A stretch of DNA of 64,000 bases from Agelaius tricolor. Its lineage: Eukaryota; Chordata; Aves; Passeriformes; Icteridae. Location: contig JALJCS010000022.1 of NCBI GenBank assembly GCA_023055355.1, forward strand, positions 7,115,001 through 7,179,000, read 5' to 3'. How positions within the stretch are numbered: position 1 is the stretch's first letter; the number at the start of each line of letters is the position of its first letter. The notes beneath the pieces were generated by a model. It made no database searches. It saw only the letters and a program-made list of their open reading frames with translations, and was not told where the DNA came from. The position numbers were made by a program, and so were the translations under genes. Below, piece after piece: positions 23,000 to 37,400 of this stretch.

Positions 23000-25900
23000 T
23001 AAGATGCAATAAATATTTTCAGAATATAGGTAAGCAGTCACTGAACAAAGCATTTGTTGTTGCCAATGAGTTTTGCCTTGAGGGATGAGCCTGAAACATC
23101 ACAAACAGAAAGCATGTGCCATTCTCCAGGTCGCTGTAATACATTGGCCCAAATGGGTAACAAGGAAATGAGGAACATGCAGGTATAACTGCCTACATTT
23201 AGTGCTTTTTCTGCATGTTCTAGGAGGCAGACTAAAATTTTAAATAGACAAGTCTGCAAGAAGGGGAATCCTACAGCAGCTGTGACTGGATTTCCCATTG
23301 ATTTAGTGAGGTTAAAACTTTGCCCTTTACAATCATTTGAGCTGCTCTGATCCAGATAGTGTTATGCCCCCTCAGTAAATTGTATATAAGATTTCCAGTA
23401 TTTGAAAAACACTGAGATACACAAGAGCCACAATGCAGTTCAGTGTGCACTGTGACTTCATATTGCAGCTGTTCTGTACCTGCTTTGCATCAGGTGGATG
23501 TGATTGCTTTGAAGAATCCAATGTAGTTTGTACTTCACACCATTCACAAATATTTAAGCAGGGAAAAAAAACAAAAATCCACAATCTAAAAATAAAAATT
23601 TTATTTTTGGAGGGCAAAAAGCTATTTTTTAATCATCTTTTGTTTGTGATTGTCTTTGATTTTCACACCTCAAAGTGCCATAAAATCAGCTTTTGATCTT
23701 CATGCATTCTTAAAACAATCTAGCAATTAAGTGAACAAAGGGAAAAGGTAGGAAAGTGAAATTGTTTGTGAAAGATAGTGAATCAAATTATAAATAGGGC
23801 TTTTTTGTCTGATTAAATTAGAGTAATGTTTTAGCTCAACAAAATTACACAGTGACACCTCCCCCCGCCCCCATGCTCACATTAAAGTTTGTCAAGTGGT
23901 GCTTATGTGCTTTTGATAATAATGAATAAAGTTCTGAAGTTCTGGAGAGTTTCATTCCCATTTTAGCTGTTGAGCATATTTAATACCTCTCATTAACGTA
24001 CTTTACAGTTTCTTCTTCAAGATAAATGTTTGTTAAATCCTAAGTGAAGGTGCCTTTGATGCTGAATGGCTGCTGTGTGTGATAACAAGGGAGTAACTCT
24101 GCAAATTCGAGTGCAGTCCTGTCTTGCAGCAGGTCATTGTTCTGAGGGTGTGAGGCCAGCATACTTAGTGCCAGTCTCTGGAGAGACTGTGTGGCTTTGT
24201 ACACTGGGACCCACTGGTTAGATAAGGGAAAAAATACATCTTCCTGATGTCTTAGGGAGTTTGTAATCATAATTCTATTCAAAATGGAAACTCATCCTTA
24301 ATTGAGTGGGGCTCTGTTTGGTTTTTATCTTTTAATAGAAAGAACATAATGCTAAAACCCCAGGTTTTTTTAAGAATGGCACGTCTTTCCATGATATTGG
24401 TATGAAATGTCATTCTTCCAGAAGAAATATTTCTCTAGAAATACTGCTTTATTTGTATCATCATGCTGTAAGAACACTACTTTCGTGTTTAGCTGTAATT
24501 CTGTTCTCCTTACTGTTTCTTGCACAAGAATTCAAATGCACTTTCTGCCACTTATTCAGAAAGCTCCCAGAAGAAAGATTAGCTATGACAAAGCTTTTTC
24601 ACGAGGAGCCTCTCCAAGTAAATGACAAACTTGTGCAGCTGTACTCATTTTCTTATACTGTTAGTCTCTGCCAGAAATATGGGAAGAGGTTCTAATAAGC
24701 ATATTTAATTGATCTTATATCTTTCTTTCCTCGTCCTCCTGATTTTGATTGTATTGCTGTTATCTTTGAATTTTCCACTGTTCTCATTCCTTCTCCCATC
24801 AGATACATCTGTTTCTCCTTTCTCTTATTCATCATTAGTTATCTTTTCTATTTTGTTAGTACTGAATATGCTCTTATGAAACACATCTCAGCTGTGTTGT
24901 GTTTTTTGTTAAAATTGGCACTTCTAAAAGGCCTCTGCCTTTTGGCTTTTATGCTTGAACTCAATTGTCAAAATGATTTCTCTAGATTGATGACTCTTTA
25001 GAGAAAGCACTGCCTTTGCCTGAGTGCATTGCTGGTACACAATAATAATGAAAGATTAGGCTGCTTCTCGACTGTCAAAATCACCATACAAAAGGTTTAA
25101 GAGGACAAAAGGGACAGTGCAACTTGGTGTAATGAAGAAGAGAGGATGCAGCAGCACAATATTGTGCTCTTCTGCCAGAAGAGCGCTTGCCTTACTACTG
25201 AGGATCAGTGCAGGAGGGGCAGTGGGAAACTGAGGCCTCTTGACCTCCTTAAATTTGTACTTGAGTACTTAGGGCTCTCCTTATTGACAGGGATCAAAAT
25301 AAGGGTTGAATATGACCACAAGGAATGGTGTTTCCATGTTTCATTTATGCTACACAGTAAGCCATGGTTTATTATCCACTCAAAGGGAGGGAATAAAAGG
25401 AAGTTCAAATAGAAAGAGACTGACATAATTTGGATGTGAAACTTATATTTTCTTACTGGTTTGAATGGCTTAAAAGCATATACTATCAAAAAAGGCACCA
25501 GCCATAAAGTATCTGTCAGTGCATTGGTAGAAGATTGTACCTTTAATTCTCCAGAAACAGCTCTTTTGCTGGAAGCTTTTGGAATAAAAGAAATAACTAT
25601 TCAGATCCCCAGATGCTTATTCACATCTGACTTTTTTTTTTTTTTAATTTAAAAATATCTACAAGCTTCATTTTATTAATGCTTTTAATTTTAAAAGTTG
25701 TCTCCTCATTAGAGGTACACATACAGTGGAATGTGAAGCAAAGCAGAAATTGAAGAAGAAAACTGTAATACATGACTTAAATAAGAAAACACCAAGTTGC
25801 AGCTTATTAAAATGAATTTCAGTAATAGCTGGCAAGATTGTTTCTTTCAAGTCAATGTATTTTCTGGAGGAGTACAGGTGAATGGGAAAATGCAGGAAAC

Positions 25901-28900
25901 ACTCATCCCATAATTTTATTTGATGTTGGGGTAAATTTATAGTTTGTTCCCTACATACTCTTCCCACTATTATTTGCTTCTGCAGCTTAAGCCACTTGAA
26001 CGTATAAATGTATCTGCCCCTGCTGTGTCTCAGTGTCTGTCCTACACACAGAAAGTGTCTGTTTGCAAAAGAAAGGGGCAGCTGGGGCTGGCAGGAGGCT
26101 TGCATTGCCCTCTGGAGCAGCAGCCTTTGCACTGAGGTCTGAAATTTGATTCAGATACCTAAAATTCCCATAGGGGTTCTCCTGTAATATAGAAAGTAGC
26201 ATAAACTGAGAGCAATACGTGATGCAAATTTCTCACCGTAACTGCTTACCCATGTGTCTCTGTATAAGCATTTATGGCTATGCCATAATCTAAAAAACAC
26301 CCCATCCACAACCCCTCACCCCCAAGAAAGACACCACAAGAGTGGACTGAAGGACTGAAAAAAAAATCTATAAATACTTGTGCCCTTCAGCTTGTGTCCC
26401 TGTGGGAGGAGCTCCTGAAGCTTGGTTCCTGGGGAGATCCCTGGGCTCTGTTAGTGGTCATGGTAAATGAACTGCAGTGTTCACCCTTTTCATACCCTCA
26501 CCCTTAAAACCTTCCCTGTTCCATAGGTTCATTTGCTTTTCTTGGAAGAGATTATTAATATCCCAACCTAGGCTGCATCCTGAATTTAATATCAAGTTTG
26601 ATTCCATTTCACTGCATATTGTATCCAATAAATGTTCAATAGCTTGGGAGAGAGTCAGCTCCCCTTTCAAATTAGATTTTAAACTTTCCATTTGCTACTT
26701 TAACTCTATTAATATTTTTTTCATCTTTTGTGTGTTTTCTTATCCTTTTAAAATGAATTTTGGGAGTGCAAGTCTCAAACCCAACTTTACGTCAGGGGAG
26801 TAAGCTCTGTGGTGAATTCTGCCACTGCAGAGAAATTTTATTCAACAGTAGCACTAAAAATATCTGAATAGTCTTCATAGGTAAATACTCATTTTACATC
26901 TGTAACCATATTCACTCTCCATATTTTATGTAATTGGTATGATTTATATGTTCAATTTCATTGTAGATTCCACAAAGAAATAAGCACTGATCCTGTTTTA
27001 AGAGGGGATTTTTTTTTTGTATCTTTGAGAACTTTTATCTGGTGATTTAGAGGTTCAGAACATTTCTACAATGCACCTTAGAAGTCTGTTTTTGCTTTTT
27101 CATAGCATGGCTTTTTTTAAAAAGTGCAAATGAAAGTTACTAGTGCAGCAGGCATTTTAATACCTGAAGCAAAATTTTGTGCTGTTCTGAATTGCTTTTG
27201 GCAGGCATTTGTTCTGATTTTAAAACATTAGAAAGAAATTATGCATATTTATCAGATATTTTGAAACTTTGAGATGTTTTGAAGTTCCAAAGATTTTATG
27301 TTCAGTATTAATTGGTATTTTTATTTCAGTACAGAGAAATAGACTTAACCAGAATCACATAATATTTTGGATTGTGTCCTTTAAAAATTCATGGTTTTGG
27401 ATACACAATCTTTAAACCTTCAGAAATTGACATCACTGATAACTGAACAGTTGTTTACCCTTAAAATGGGATATATCAAAGGCAGCTAAGATATTTAGCC
27501 ACAGTTCCCAGTAAATTTGCTTTGCACGCAGTGTTCATGTCCCTTTATTCTGTTTTTTATAAACTGCCTACAATTGTAGCAAGTTTATTTGAGGATTTAT
27601 GTATAGTGATTTGGTCCAAAACTAATCACATTGAATTTATGAAGTCCTGGTAATTCCAGGAGAGTTGAATCTGCCCTTATATCTGGACTGATGTCCTCAT
27701 CACCTTTAACATCCATACCACACATGCTTTAGATGGCACCACTGTGAGAGCAGCACATTGACATAATTGCAAATGATTGTGTTATTCATTGTTAGGCAGG
27801 ATGGAACCTGCTACAGTGCTCTGCATGCCTTCATTGGCCTGGAATGAAATGTCATCACCTGGGTTTCATAAAACACACCTTAGTAAGAGGGCTGGGATAA
27901 CAACAATTCTCCCTGATATAAAAATAGCTCATAGATTCAGGGGTTTGGGGTGTGGTGTTTATTTTTTTTTCCCTTTCAGGTGGGTAGAAAGGCACAAATG
28001 CTTGGTGCCCTTGGTACAAAGTTAACAAAGCATTATATTGCCCCTTGGCCATCTGTTGGGATAAAATGGTTGTTTTTTTCAACAATGCTACATTGATACT
28101 TCCCCCACCCCAACCTGTGATTTGCTCTTCAGGCATTTTGCAAGGGGGTGTTTTTTCCAGTGTACTGTAGGTGAAAGCTTGCTGAAATTTGTGTGCTTGG
28201 GGCTAAAAACCCTTTTACCTCTTTGCTCACCAAGGGTGATAGATCTATTTTATTCATTGTTGAATCCTCATAGAGGCATCTACCATTTTTTGCTCAATTT
28301 TATGTCAAGCAAACCCACAGGGTTGTTTTTTCCATGAATCAGATTGTGTTCACTCACAGCCAGTTCTCTCAGGTGCTCTCTGATCTTTCCTCTGTCCTTC
28401 TCCACCTGCCATATGCTAATGTGGCTGTGCCTGTGCTGCTGCTGTTCTTTTAGTGGCCATAGCAGATACTCAGGTAACCTTACTTGCATCAGAATGACTC
28501 TGCAATTTGTTTAATTTTTAATTAATATTGTCATAAACATGAATAATTGCCTTTCATTTATGTATAGCACATTTCACATGTTTTGAGACAGAACAGCTTG
28601 AAGTATCTCTTGTTTTTAGAGACATACACAGGATAGAGACACAGTATGTCAGTTTAATATTGTTTCAGATCAGGAAAAAAACAAGGATTAATATATCACT
28701 GTAAATCTGTATCTCTTGTGCTGGGTATATTGCTTTTGCTGTTTTCTATAGTTGTGGTAATCAAAACCATGCTTTAAACATACAAAAAGTACAAGATTAT
28801 GATGAAGATTTTACCAAATATTATCAAAATTCTGTAAGCAAAGCCAGTGTTTCCTCCTGCTACCCACAAAGAGGAAATACTGCAAATGGTCTATGAAGGA

Positions 28901-31900
28901 ATTAAATTCAATTTGTTTGCAGTTCTGAGCTCCTTTGTTTTTTGAGGTTTATACAAAGTGAACATATGTGGAATAGTGCTACCAGCTTGCATTCTCTGAT
29001 AAATCCAGACAGGCAGAAGAACACTGGTGGCACAGTGTAGTATAAGGGCGTTTCTTATGGTTAAAACAAAATCTGCAAACTCTAGCCCTTTTGATAAACC
29101 AATGTTAGCAAGATTAGAACACAAATTATTGGATGAACATGTTAAATATCAAATGTTAATACCAAATATACTTGCCAATAAATTAAAGGTTTCTGTTCTG
29201 TGATTTCCATCGGTTTTCCATAGTATACAGATGTAGCAGAGAGAGAAGCTGAGAGATTTCCATTCATAATTAGGGTCAAAAAGTGGCCTTTTACCAGGAA
29301 ACATCTGATTTGCATTGAAAGGCTTTTCTTATGGCAGCAGACTGTTACAGCTGTCCTGTAGCCTCCTGCAGCCTGGCAGTGACAGGGGTCAGGCTTTGTC
29401 AGCTCGGACCTTTGCTGCTGTGCAGACGTGAGCTGGTGTCATTGCACAGCCCGTCAGTGCCACTCTCCTACTTCAGGGACTTCTGTCACTCTGAGTGACC
29501 AGCTCTGGAATGTCACTGCTGAGCTGAGAGAGGAACTATGAGCACTTCGAGGAATATTGGCTAATGTGTGTTTTCAGAGAACCTTCTCACAAATTTTTGA
29601 CTAGGGAAACAGGGTGACTTTTCTCTGTCTTCTATATCCTCCCAAAATTTTTAAGCTGTTGATAAATATCACAATTTCTGGACATAAAAAAAAAAAAAAA
29701 AACAACACAAAAAAAGGAGAAATAGCAAAGATAATGAGCTTCAACAAATGTGAGAAAAATAAGTGGCTATTTAGAGGGCTGAGACTCATCCTCATGTTGT
29801 GTTTGGCAATAACCAACTCTGTGCAGAGATGCAATAACCCATCCCTGACACATCAGGACTCACAAAGAGAACCCAAGGGAATCTGATATCCTTATGAGTG
29901 AAGGGAAAATGAAGTGTCAGGGGACAAAGCCCACAAATCAAAACTTCATTAAATCTGCTTGAATGTAATTTATGTGTCACACATTTTATTCTGTCTGAAT
30001 AGCAGGATCTTAAAAATGTGGATATTGTGACTTTTGATAGAATAGATATTCCTGAAAGTGGGAAAACTGGCCTTCTTTCCAGATTTTTAAAGTGTGTCTA
30101 ACAACATGCATAGCAATGATGAAAGTGTTTATAGGTTTTTCACTTCCAATAAGTAGGACTTGGAATGGGACAGATTCTTTTGAGTTTTTTAACAGAGGTG
30201 CTTTCCATTTGTATGAACAAAAATACTTAATCTGTTTTTAATGGAAATGCATGCTAATAATTTCATTTTTTCACAATGGAGACATCATAATTTGGTTTCC
30301 TCTGGGGCTTCAGATGCTGTGGGTTGATCCTAGCCTGCATCTCCTTGGTGGTCTGGGTAGTCCTTTGCTGAAAGGCATTGTCAGCATCAAAGCCACCGCA
30401 GAGAGTTTATCTTGCTGCTGTGATTTCCTTGCATACATCAAGGTTCTAGGACATCCTCTTGCTTATTCATCTGGGACATCCCTTATTTCTCTGAAAGATC
30501 AGAAGGAATCTGGAATTAAATCAAATTGCTGAGTAAACTGGCATGGGATATTTTGGAAACTTTTAAGTTGCTATGTAAATTCCACAAGATCTATTATAAA
30601 AATATTGTATAGAACTTGTCATTAATTTCACCTGTTCTTTTTTTAATACTCATGTGATTTGACAAATTTGACTGTATAAAATATTTGGACTAAATGTTCT
30701 ATTGAATTTTGCTTCCATAAAAGCTTTTAACAATGCTAACAATAGATTCATTTGCTTTTCTATCTGAAACACATAACACAAGAAAATATTTGAACAAGAT
30801 ATCTAAAACTATACACAAGCCTTGTAGATAATATATAATTTTGTAATAGGATGTAAACAAACATAAAATTATGCCACCTTCAACTCAGTTTTACCTTCAG
30901 GAATGAGCACTTGTGAGAAAACATCCAATTTTAACTTAGTTAACTTTCTGTGTCACTAGCAAAGAACCATAGGAAAAAGCCACAGTATTCAAATTTATGT
31001 TGGCAAATATTATTTGCTAAAAAGAGAATAGCAGCAATCTTCATCCCAAAGTAGAGCTGAACATCAGGGTGTGAGTGTATTCCTACAGTTGTTATCTGAC
31101 GTCTGAGGCTTAGCGTTGCTGACATCTGGAATATTTCTCAATGTATCTCTATAATGTGTTTCTCTCCAGCTCTCTGTTATTGATCATGCATCCATTTGCC
31201 ATGCAGTCAGATTTTCCTAAATGTTTGGAGCCTCAGTTTTATTCTCTTCCTCTCTCAATGCAGCTATTTTACATTTGTTAAAATTTTCTTCAACAAACAG
31301 TGGAAAAGAGTCGAAAGTTCAAGAACAGACCAAAGACAACAACTGCCAAATGGAACTGTTGGACATGGAAAGTATATCTGTCATAGTTAATATGGATTTA
31401 AGGGAGATTAAGTCTGTGCTACTTCTCCCTTACCAGATCTTCAAGATAACGGTTGAGCAATATTGACACAGGTTGACAGAGATGTTTCATATCTGTCTAC
31501 ACAAGTAGTGTAGAGGATAAAGAAGCATATTTCAGTCCAGTGGGGGTAGAAAAAGGAAGTTTTACTATTCAATGAACAATTCCTGTCTTTCTGTGTTGTT
31601 GGAATATTGACCTCTTTCACTGAGGAATCCTTTCATCAGCTTCTGTGGATTTAGATTGTCTTGGGTTTCCTTTGAGGTCGATGTTATGAGAGACCCCCAT
31701 CTGCCACTGTTGATTTTTTACTAAAGAGATTGTATAACAGTTTAGAAAATTTTAGCCCTTTGGTAAATCAGTGAAAATTTACACTGTATTCACCTGCTCC
31801 TTTAAATTAGTAGCAGCATTAGCCTCCATATCATAATTATCTGTATCTTAGTATCCACAGTGAGTATACAAAAGAGTGCTTCTAACACTTGGAGTAATAT

Positions 31901-32379
31901 AGTTTTCTATTTATAGTTTGGTTTATTCCTGTTAGGAAACATTCTCTCTTCTAATGGCCAGTATAGTTTACTTCATGTCTTGCAAGCATGCAAAGTAGCC
32001 TCGTTTAATGAAAAATTGCAAGGTTTTAGTTTGTTTCACTATGTTTAGTTTTAAATTTCTCTGGAAGTTTGGGGTAGATTTTGCTTACTCTGCTACTTAG
32101 GGGTTTTTTGCCATCCCATTACTGAAATCTCATGGGCCAGATAATCTACAAAAGCCCAGCAGCATAGCTACTGTGATAATAAACACATAGATTCCCAAGT
32201 CAGATTTTATTTTAAGTTACTGTGACATACTCTGCTCTTGAATAAATGTTTTTATTTAAAATGTGTAATTTGTACCGAAGTCTTTTATAACTGAATCACT
32301 GAATAATCATAAGACAAGGCCCTGAACTAGCAATCGAAAGGTCAAGAGAACGTGGTCAATAATTATGTGATCATGCTGG
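23000..32379. other. Intron, no gene or named repeat recognised
   Basis: Scattered short open frames, the poly(A) run at 29686 and a GC-richer patch at about 29330-29530. The frames at 24040-24282 (-), 24402-24695 (+) and 25668-26132 (-) lack flanking splice sites in phase or any family match. Confidence 0.5.
29686..29702. repeat. Poly(A) run of 17
   Basis: A run followed by CAACACAAAAAAAGG. No retroposed sequence is recognised beside it. Confidence 0.9.
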
Positions 32380-32559
32380 GACTCGGGGCAGCAGGCTTTC
32401 TCTCTTGCCACGGTTTATCAGGGTTTTTTCTGCGATGGGCAGGATTGCAGCTGGCACAGCCTGTGTGTTAGGCTTCTGTCAGGAAGCCTTAGCAGAGAAA
32501 TGAGCTCTGAGAATGTGAAACCCAGCACACAGGGAGTCAAACCAAATGAGTTCAGCTTG

Positions 32560-32850
32560 GCCATTGTTGGGTTGGAAGTGTGGGCTGCAGCACCCTCAAG
32601 AACAGCTCTGAATTGCAAAGAGTCCGATTGTTAAATGATTACAATCGTTTACTGCCGGAGGCTGTAAAAATTAAAAAGATCCAAGTGTTTCTTTCAGACA
32701 GAGATGCAGAGACTAATTTTACATGAATGCATGCCCTAACAAGATTAGCTGGCTTATTCAGGCGTATGAATTGCACTTCTGTTCTTCGTGTTAAACAAGC
32801 TTGTATCATCAGAGCCCCTTGGAGCTTGATCAAGGTCTCAAGCAGGCCTC
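32560..32850. promoter_or_regulatory. Candidate conserved non-coding element
   Basis: The block from about 32620 has unique sequence with several retained CpGs (GTCCGATTG, CAATCGTTTAC, CTGCCGGAGG, GGCGTATG) in otherwise CpG-poor intron. It also has homeodomain-type cores (ACTAATTTTACATG, GATTACAATC) and GATTAGCTGG. This is the texture of deeply conserved vertebrate enhancers. Conservation itself cannot be seen here. Confidence 0.3.
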
Positions 32851-34403
32851 TACTTTCACTCCTTTTCTTTCACTATTCTAACCTTAGATCTCTGAGGTTT
32901 TCCCCGTTTTCATGCTGACCTTTGCTGTTAGTGCTCAGCTTGAATTCTTCATTTTCCACGCTTATTTTTCTTTATTTTTAGCACATTATTCTCCTAACGA
33001 CTCTGTGTGTAATGCAGAATGATGTCATAGTTTAGAAACACTGTGCCGATGAAGGAATGGAAATGATCCATTTTTAACAGCATTTTCTGTGCTGCTGCAC
33101 ATGCTACAGTCCTACAGCCTCTGTGGTGCCATTGGGGTAGCCACCATTTCTGCAGCAATTATGCAAGCAACCAAGAACTCTCTTTTCCTGTCATGGAATT
33201 AAAGATTGATTCTATACATTGGCCAATCTGTTGGTGGTGAAACATTAAAAATTACTAGATTACTGCAAATATATGTTAAAAATTCAGTCCTTCTGAAATT
33301 TCTTTGGCTTCTAAGAGCAAACACAGTGTGCTTCTTTATGTTTTATGAAGCAGTCTGACTGAAAAAAATCATATTAAAAGCAGTAGTACCTATTTAAATT
33401 TAGGTGGATTAAAAATTCTGTAATATATTATGGGTCAATTTTTAAGGGTCCAAAAATAATTTGTTTTGAAGAAATTTGATTTTTTTCCTTAATTTTAAAT
33501 TTTTCCATTTCTAACACACCTTTGAATTCAGGACTAGTGTATATTATGCATCACCTCACAAGCATTGCAAAATTCATGTTTTTTAATGTGTTTTGAAAAC
33601 ACCTGTTCATATAAAAAATCAATTTTAAAAAAGTCCTAGATCAGTGAGTATATGGGTAACTAGTATTTTTACCACTCTTTCATTGTTACTTTGTATTCTT
33701 ACCAATTTGCACATACTTTTAGCAGTAGCAATAGCAGTCATGAATGTGGATTTTTGTTTCCAGAACCTAAGAAATGCTTCTCTGTAACAATTGTTTTACA
33801 CACGGCATGTAAACCTTTACTTGTGTAAATCTGTGTATGTGTGCCCACATGTTCTTTTTTCCTACTGTTATGAAATTGTCTGGGTGATCAATGATTTCTC
33901 ATTTCCTTTCCACATTCTTTTGGAAAAACTACAAATAATTTGCTTATATTATTTAAAAATTCATGGACTTTAGATACAAAGGAAAAAATAATAAATCTTA
34001 CCCCAATTTTTACAGAAAAGTTCATAGGAGATAAGTTTTCTATATTTCATGTTGATTACAATTACTAATAATATGATATTATTTTTTGCATTAGGTTCAT
34101 TTGATTGCATTTAATTGCATTCCTTTGAATACAAGTTGAAGTCTTGAATACCTTCAAAATTTCCTGATCTTTTGCCCTGTTTTTATTATTATTGTTGACA
34201 CAGTTCCTCCTTTGTTACTTGGCCAGACTTCAAAAAAATTGAAATCTGGATCTTGTGCCTTAAAAGAAATGTAAAGGAAGAAGCAAGCTGGCAAAATAGT
34301 GCAGGAGAACATATTGGGGGAAATAAATAAGGTAAAAAAAAATACAAGGTATTGGAAACAGCATTAAAAATAGTAATTAAAAAGGAGCCAAACAACATCG
34401 AGC

Positions 34404-34485
34404 CATGGAATCATTCAGGTTGGAAAAAGCCTCTGTTAACGTGGCACTTCCAGGTCCACCACTGAACATCACCCAACAGTCAATG
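34404..34485 (-). mobile_element. Short CR1 LINE 3'-end fragment
   Basis: The + strand reads ATGGAATCATTCAGGTTGGA, then AAAAGCCTCTGTTAACG, GGCACTTCCAGGTCCACCAC and TGAACATC. It matches the reverse complement of a CR1 3' end, with an internal deletion between the 'aaaagacctct' and 'gttaac' blocks. It is antisense to ATRNL1. Confidence 0.8.
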
Positions 34486-37400
34486 TAGACCCACCTCAGC
34501 AAAATCTCTTGATTTTGAGATGAGGTGCTGTCTCCATAGCAGGTAACAGGTGAGATAAGGTTCACATCTTTGTGGGTTGCTTTGTGTTTGGTTTTTTTTA
34601 ATCCATGAAATCGGCAAAGCAAAATTTTTGTTGACTTTATCACTGTGGTTTTTTATGTACGAGGATCAGCATATCCAAGCAGTAAAACTTGTCTGTGATG
34701 AAGAGACAGCTGCTAAAACAGACTGTGAGTAGTTCTAAATCCCTGTTAGCCATAGCAGCACTCCAGTCTCAGGATCACACAGCCACCTGCCAGGGCTGCT
34801 GATGTTTGCTCTGAGCTCAGGTATTCCAATTTTAGTCTAGGTAAGAATCCTGTAGCACTCTTGCCTTCAGAAAGGGAAGGCATTTTCTGCACAGGAGAAT
34901 GGGGTTTCAGATATGGCTTTAGGGACAAAGAGATTGCAAAAATCTGTTCTTATCTTGACTAGAATGAAAGTGCTGTTTGTCCTTCCGCTGTGGGAGGAGG
35001 ATTGGAAATTGTGGAATAGGACAGTGCAAACCAAATGCTGAGCATATGAAGGAAAATAATGCAAGGGGAGGTTTAAAACCCTACTTTCTTCACATTTCTC
35101 TATATGACAATGGTTGAGTTCCTATATACTCTTTGTCTTGTGTAAAAATGTATGGGCACATAAGTGACTGAAGATAGAACCTCCAAGGCTTGGAAGGCAG
35201 CCTGGATGGGGCAATAATGAGACACATCTTAGAGGTTTTGGTATAGCTCACATGGGTCTACAGATTTAATTCTGATTTATTTTCTTTTCGTGAAGCTGCA
35301 CTCTGCTATTATCACATCTTGCAGAATAAAGCACATCTCTAGATCTTTTTTCCCAGACTTTAGCAAATGCCTTATTACAGCGTTTGAAAGAAATTAAGCA
35401 TTTTGTTCCCTTATGTTGCCTGTTGTGACACATTTAGATAGCCATCTGAAAGCCAGATTTGCAACAAACAAATATGCTAAAAGGGTACAGAAATATGTAG
35501 ACATTTTATGAAAGAAGTATCATGAAGAGGGTCTGCTAAGGGGAGTGGTATCCAAATATGTGGAAATAACTTCTGTTTAGTAGGACAATGGCATTTGCTA
35601 ATTAACTGCTGTAAATTCCCTTTATGTTTGGCTGTCTATTTATTTGCTTGGTAACATAAAGGCAACCACATTGAAAGTTCTGAATAGCCAGCTGGCTGCT
35701 TTTCAAATGTACAGCCTTTGAAATTGATTTGAAACTCCTTTGTGCAGTAAAACAAATATAAATTGTTGACGTACTGATGACACTGCACAAACTGCATTTT
35801 TGTGAAAGAGCAGAAACAATTATTTTTCCTTCCACAAAATGAATCACTGGGATGTAAACCTAAGCAAGATCTTTTCTGGCTGGACTAGAAACCTTAGATT
35901 AGCCAGTGTTTTTTTCCAGGGGTGACATTTGTGATTCACATTTTTTGTGAGCTGATTCATCTTGTTTCTCATACATTCAATTATATCAACAATTTAGTGA
36001 TGGGTTTCTAATTCTTATAATTAATGTAGAACACAGTTGTCTTGAAGTGTGTTGCTTGTTTTGAGAGATGCTTGAGTGGATGAAGAAGTGTCTCAGTTTT
36101 GGAAGCTGGAGTGTATGCCCTCTCAGGGGGCTCAGATGAGGAAGTGCAATGATGAGATTAAGCATTGTTCTCTCTGGCCAGCTAAGGCCACATTTTCTTA
36201 CTGTTACATGTGAAAAAGAGTCTGTAACCATGAATTAGTTAGTAGCTCATTAAACTGTTGGACTTTTTAATAGTATTCTTCTGTCCTGAGCTTACGTTGT
36301 TAGATATGACCTACCTTTTTTTTTGAGTCCTGACACTCCAAGTTATTAGTAAGTGAAATCCTCCTTTGTGCAGAATGTTGTTGGAGTCTTTTCCATGTCT
36401 TTTTCCTCCTCAAATCCTGTGGAAGGTGGTTTTTTGGTATGCTAAGTTAGATTTGTTAATCCATGTCTTCAAACCACAGAGTTGCTGCCTCGTGATGTTC
36501 ATTAAGGAGAGCTACCAAAATATTTACCCAAATACCAGCCAGCTATTCCAGCTCAGCTGATTTCCACACTGCTGAAAATCAGTATTGTGAAAATCTTAGC
36601 TCTTAACTTCAAAGCTAACTGGGGCATGTCTGTATGACTTGGATGAGCTGTACCTTTGATTATTTTAGGCTGTTCTGTATTGGTTGTACACATCTTTATT
36701 TCTGATCTATGTCTTATGACATCTTGACACTCTGAGGACACTTCCCGCTCTCCATCCCAGCACAGAGGCTATTTCCTTTTTTTTTAAAGACAGGGCAGCA
36801 AGAGACTAGTTTGATGTTGACCTTGTCCTTAGAGTGACAAAATGTATTTCTTCTTTGACATTGAGATAACGCAGACAATGGTATTTTACTTAGACTGAAG
36901 CCTGTAAAACTTCTGAACATGCAGCACTACTTTAAATGTGAGGCACCATTCTTAAGGTACGTCCAGCTGACATGTATTACAACAGCCATACTGTAAATGG
37001 TGATAGAGCAAACGCCCTCAAAGGTACAGTTTATTAGGCAGCCAAACACACATCTTGGCTCTCTCACAGTCATTGGGCTCTGAGGGATATCACTGCTGAA
37101 CTTGCTTCAGCACTAATGCTTTGTGGCATGTGAAGGACAGGGATAATCTTTCTCAGTTACTCTGGTCCACACACAGCCCTTATTAGAGCTTAGGCATGCA
37201 AATAAAGATAGGGATATGCTTTGCTGAACTGGGAGCACAGAAGAGGAGGAGAAGCTGTTTTAGCTCATTCTGTGTCCTCCTTCAGCTGATTGAAATGAGT
37301 TAAGAGAGCCTTGCAGTCCTGTACAGTTTCCTGGCTGTCACTCAGGCAGGCAAAGGAGAAAGGATTCACTAAAACTAAACTTCTCTGTGATTGCCTGCAA

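Noticed and set aside
24040..24695. Two adjacent protein-like frames (24040-24282 minus and 24402-24695 plus)
   Set aside because: They are on opposite strands, match no family I know and have no supporting splice signals.
25668..26132. 154-codon minus-strand open frame
   Set aside because: Composition-like residues (Phe/Leu/Lys/His), no family match and no splice sites or start context.
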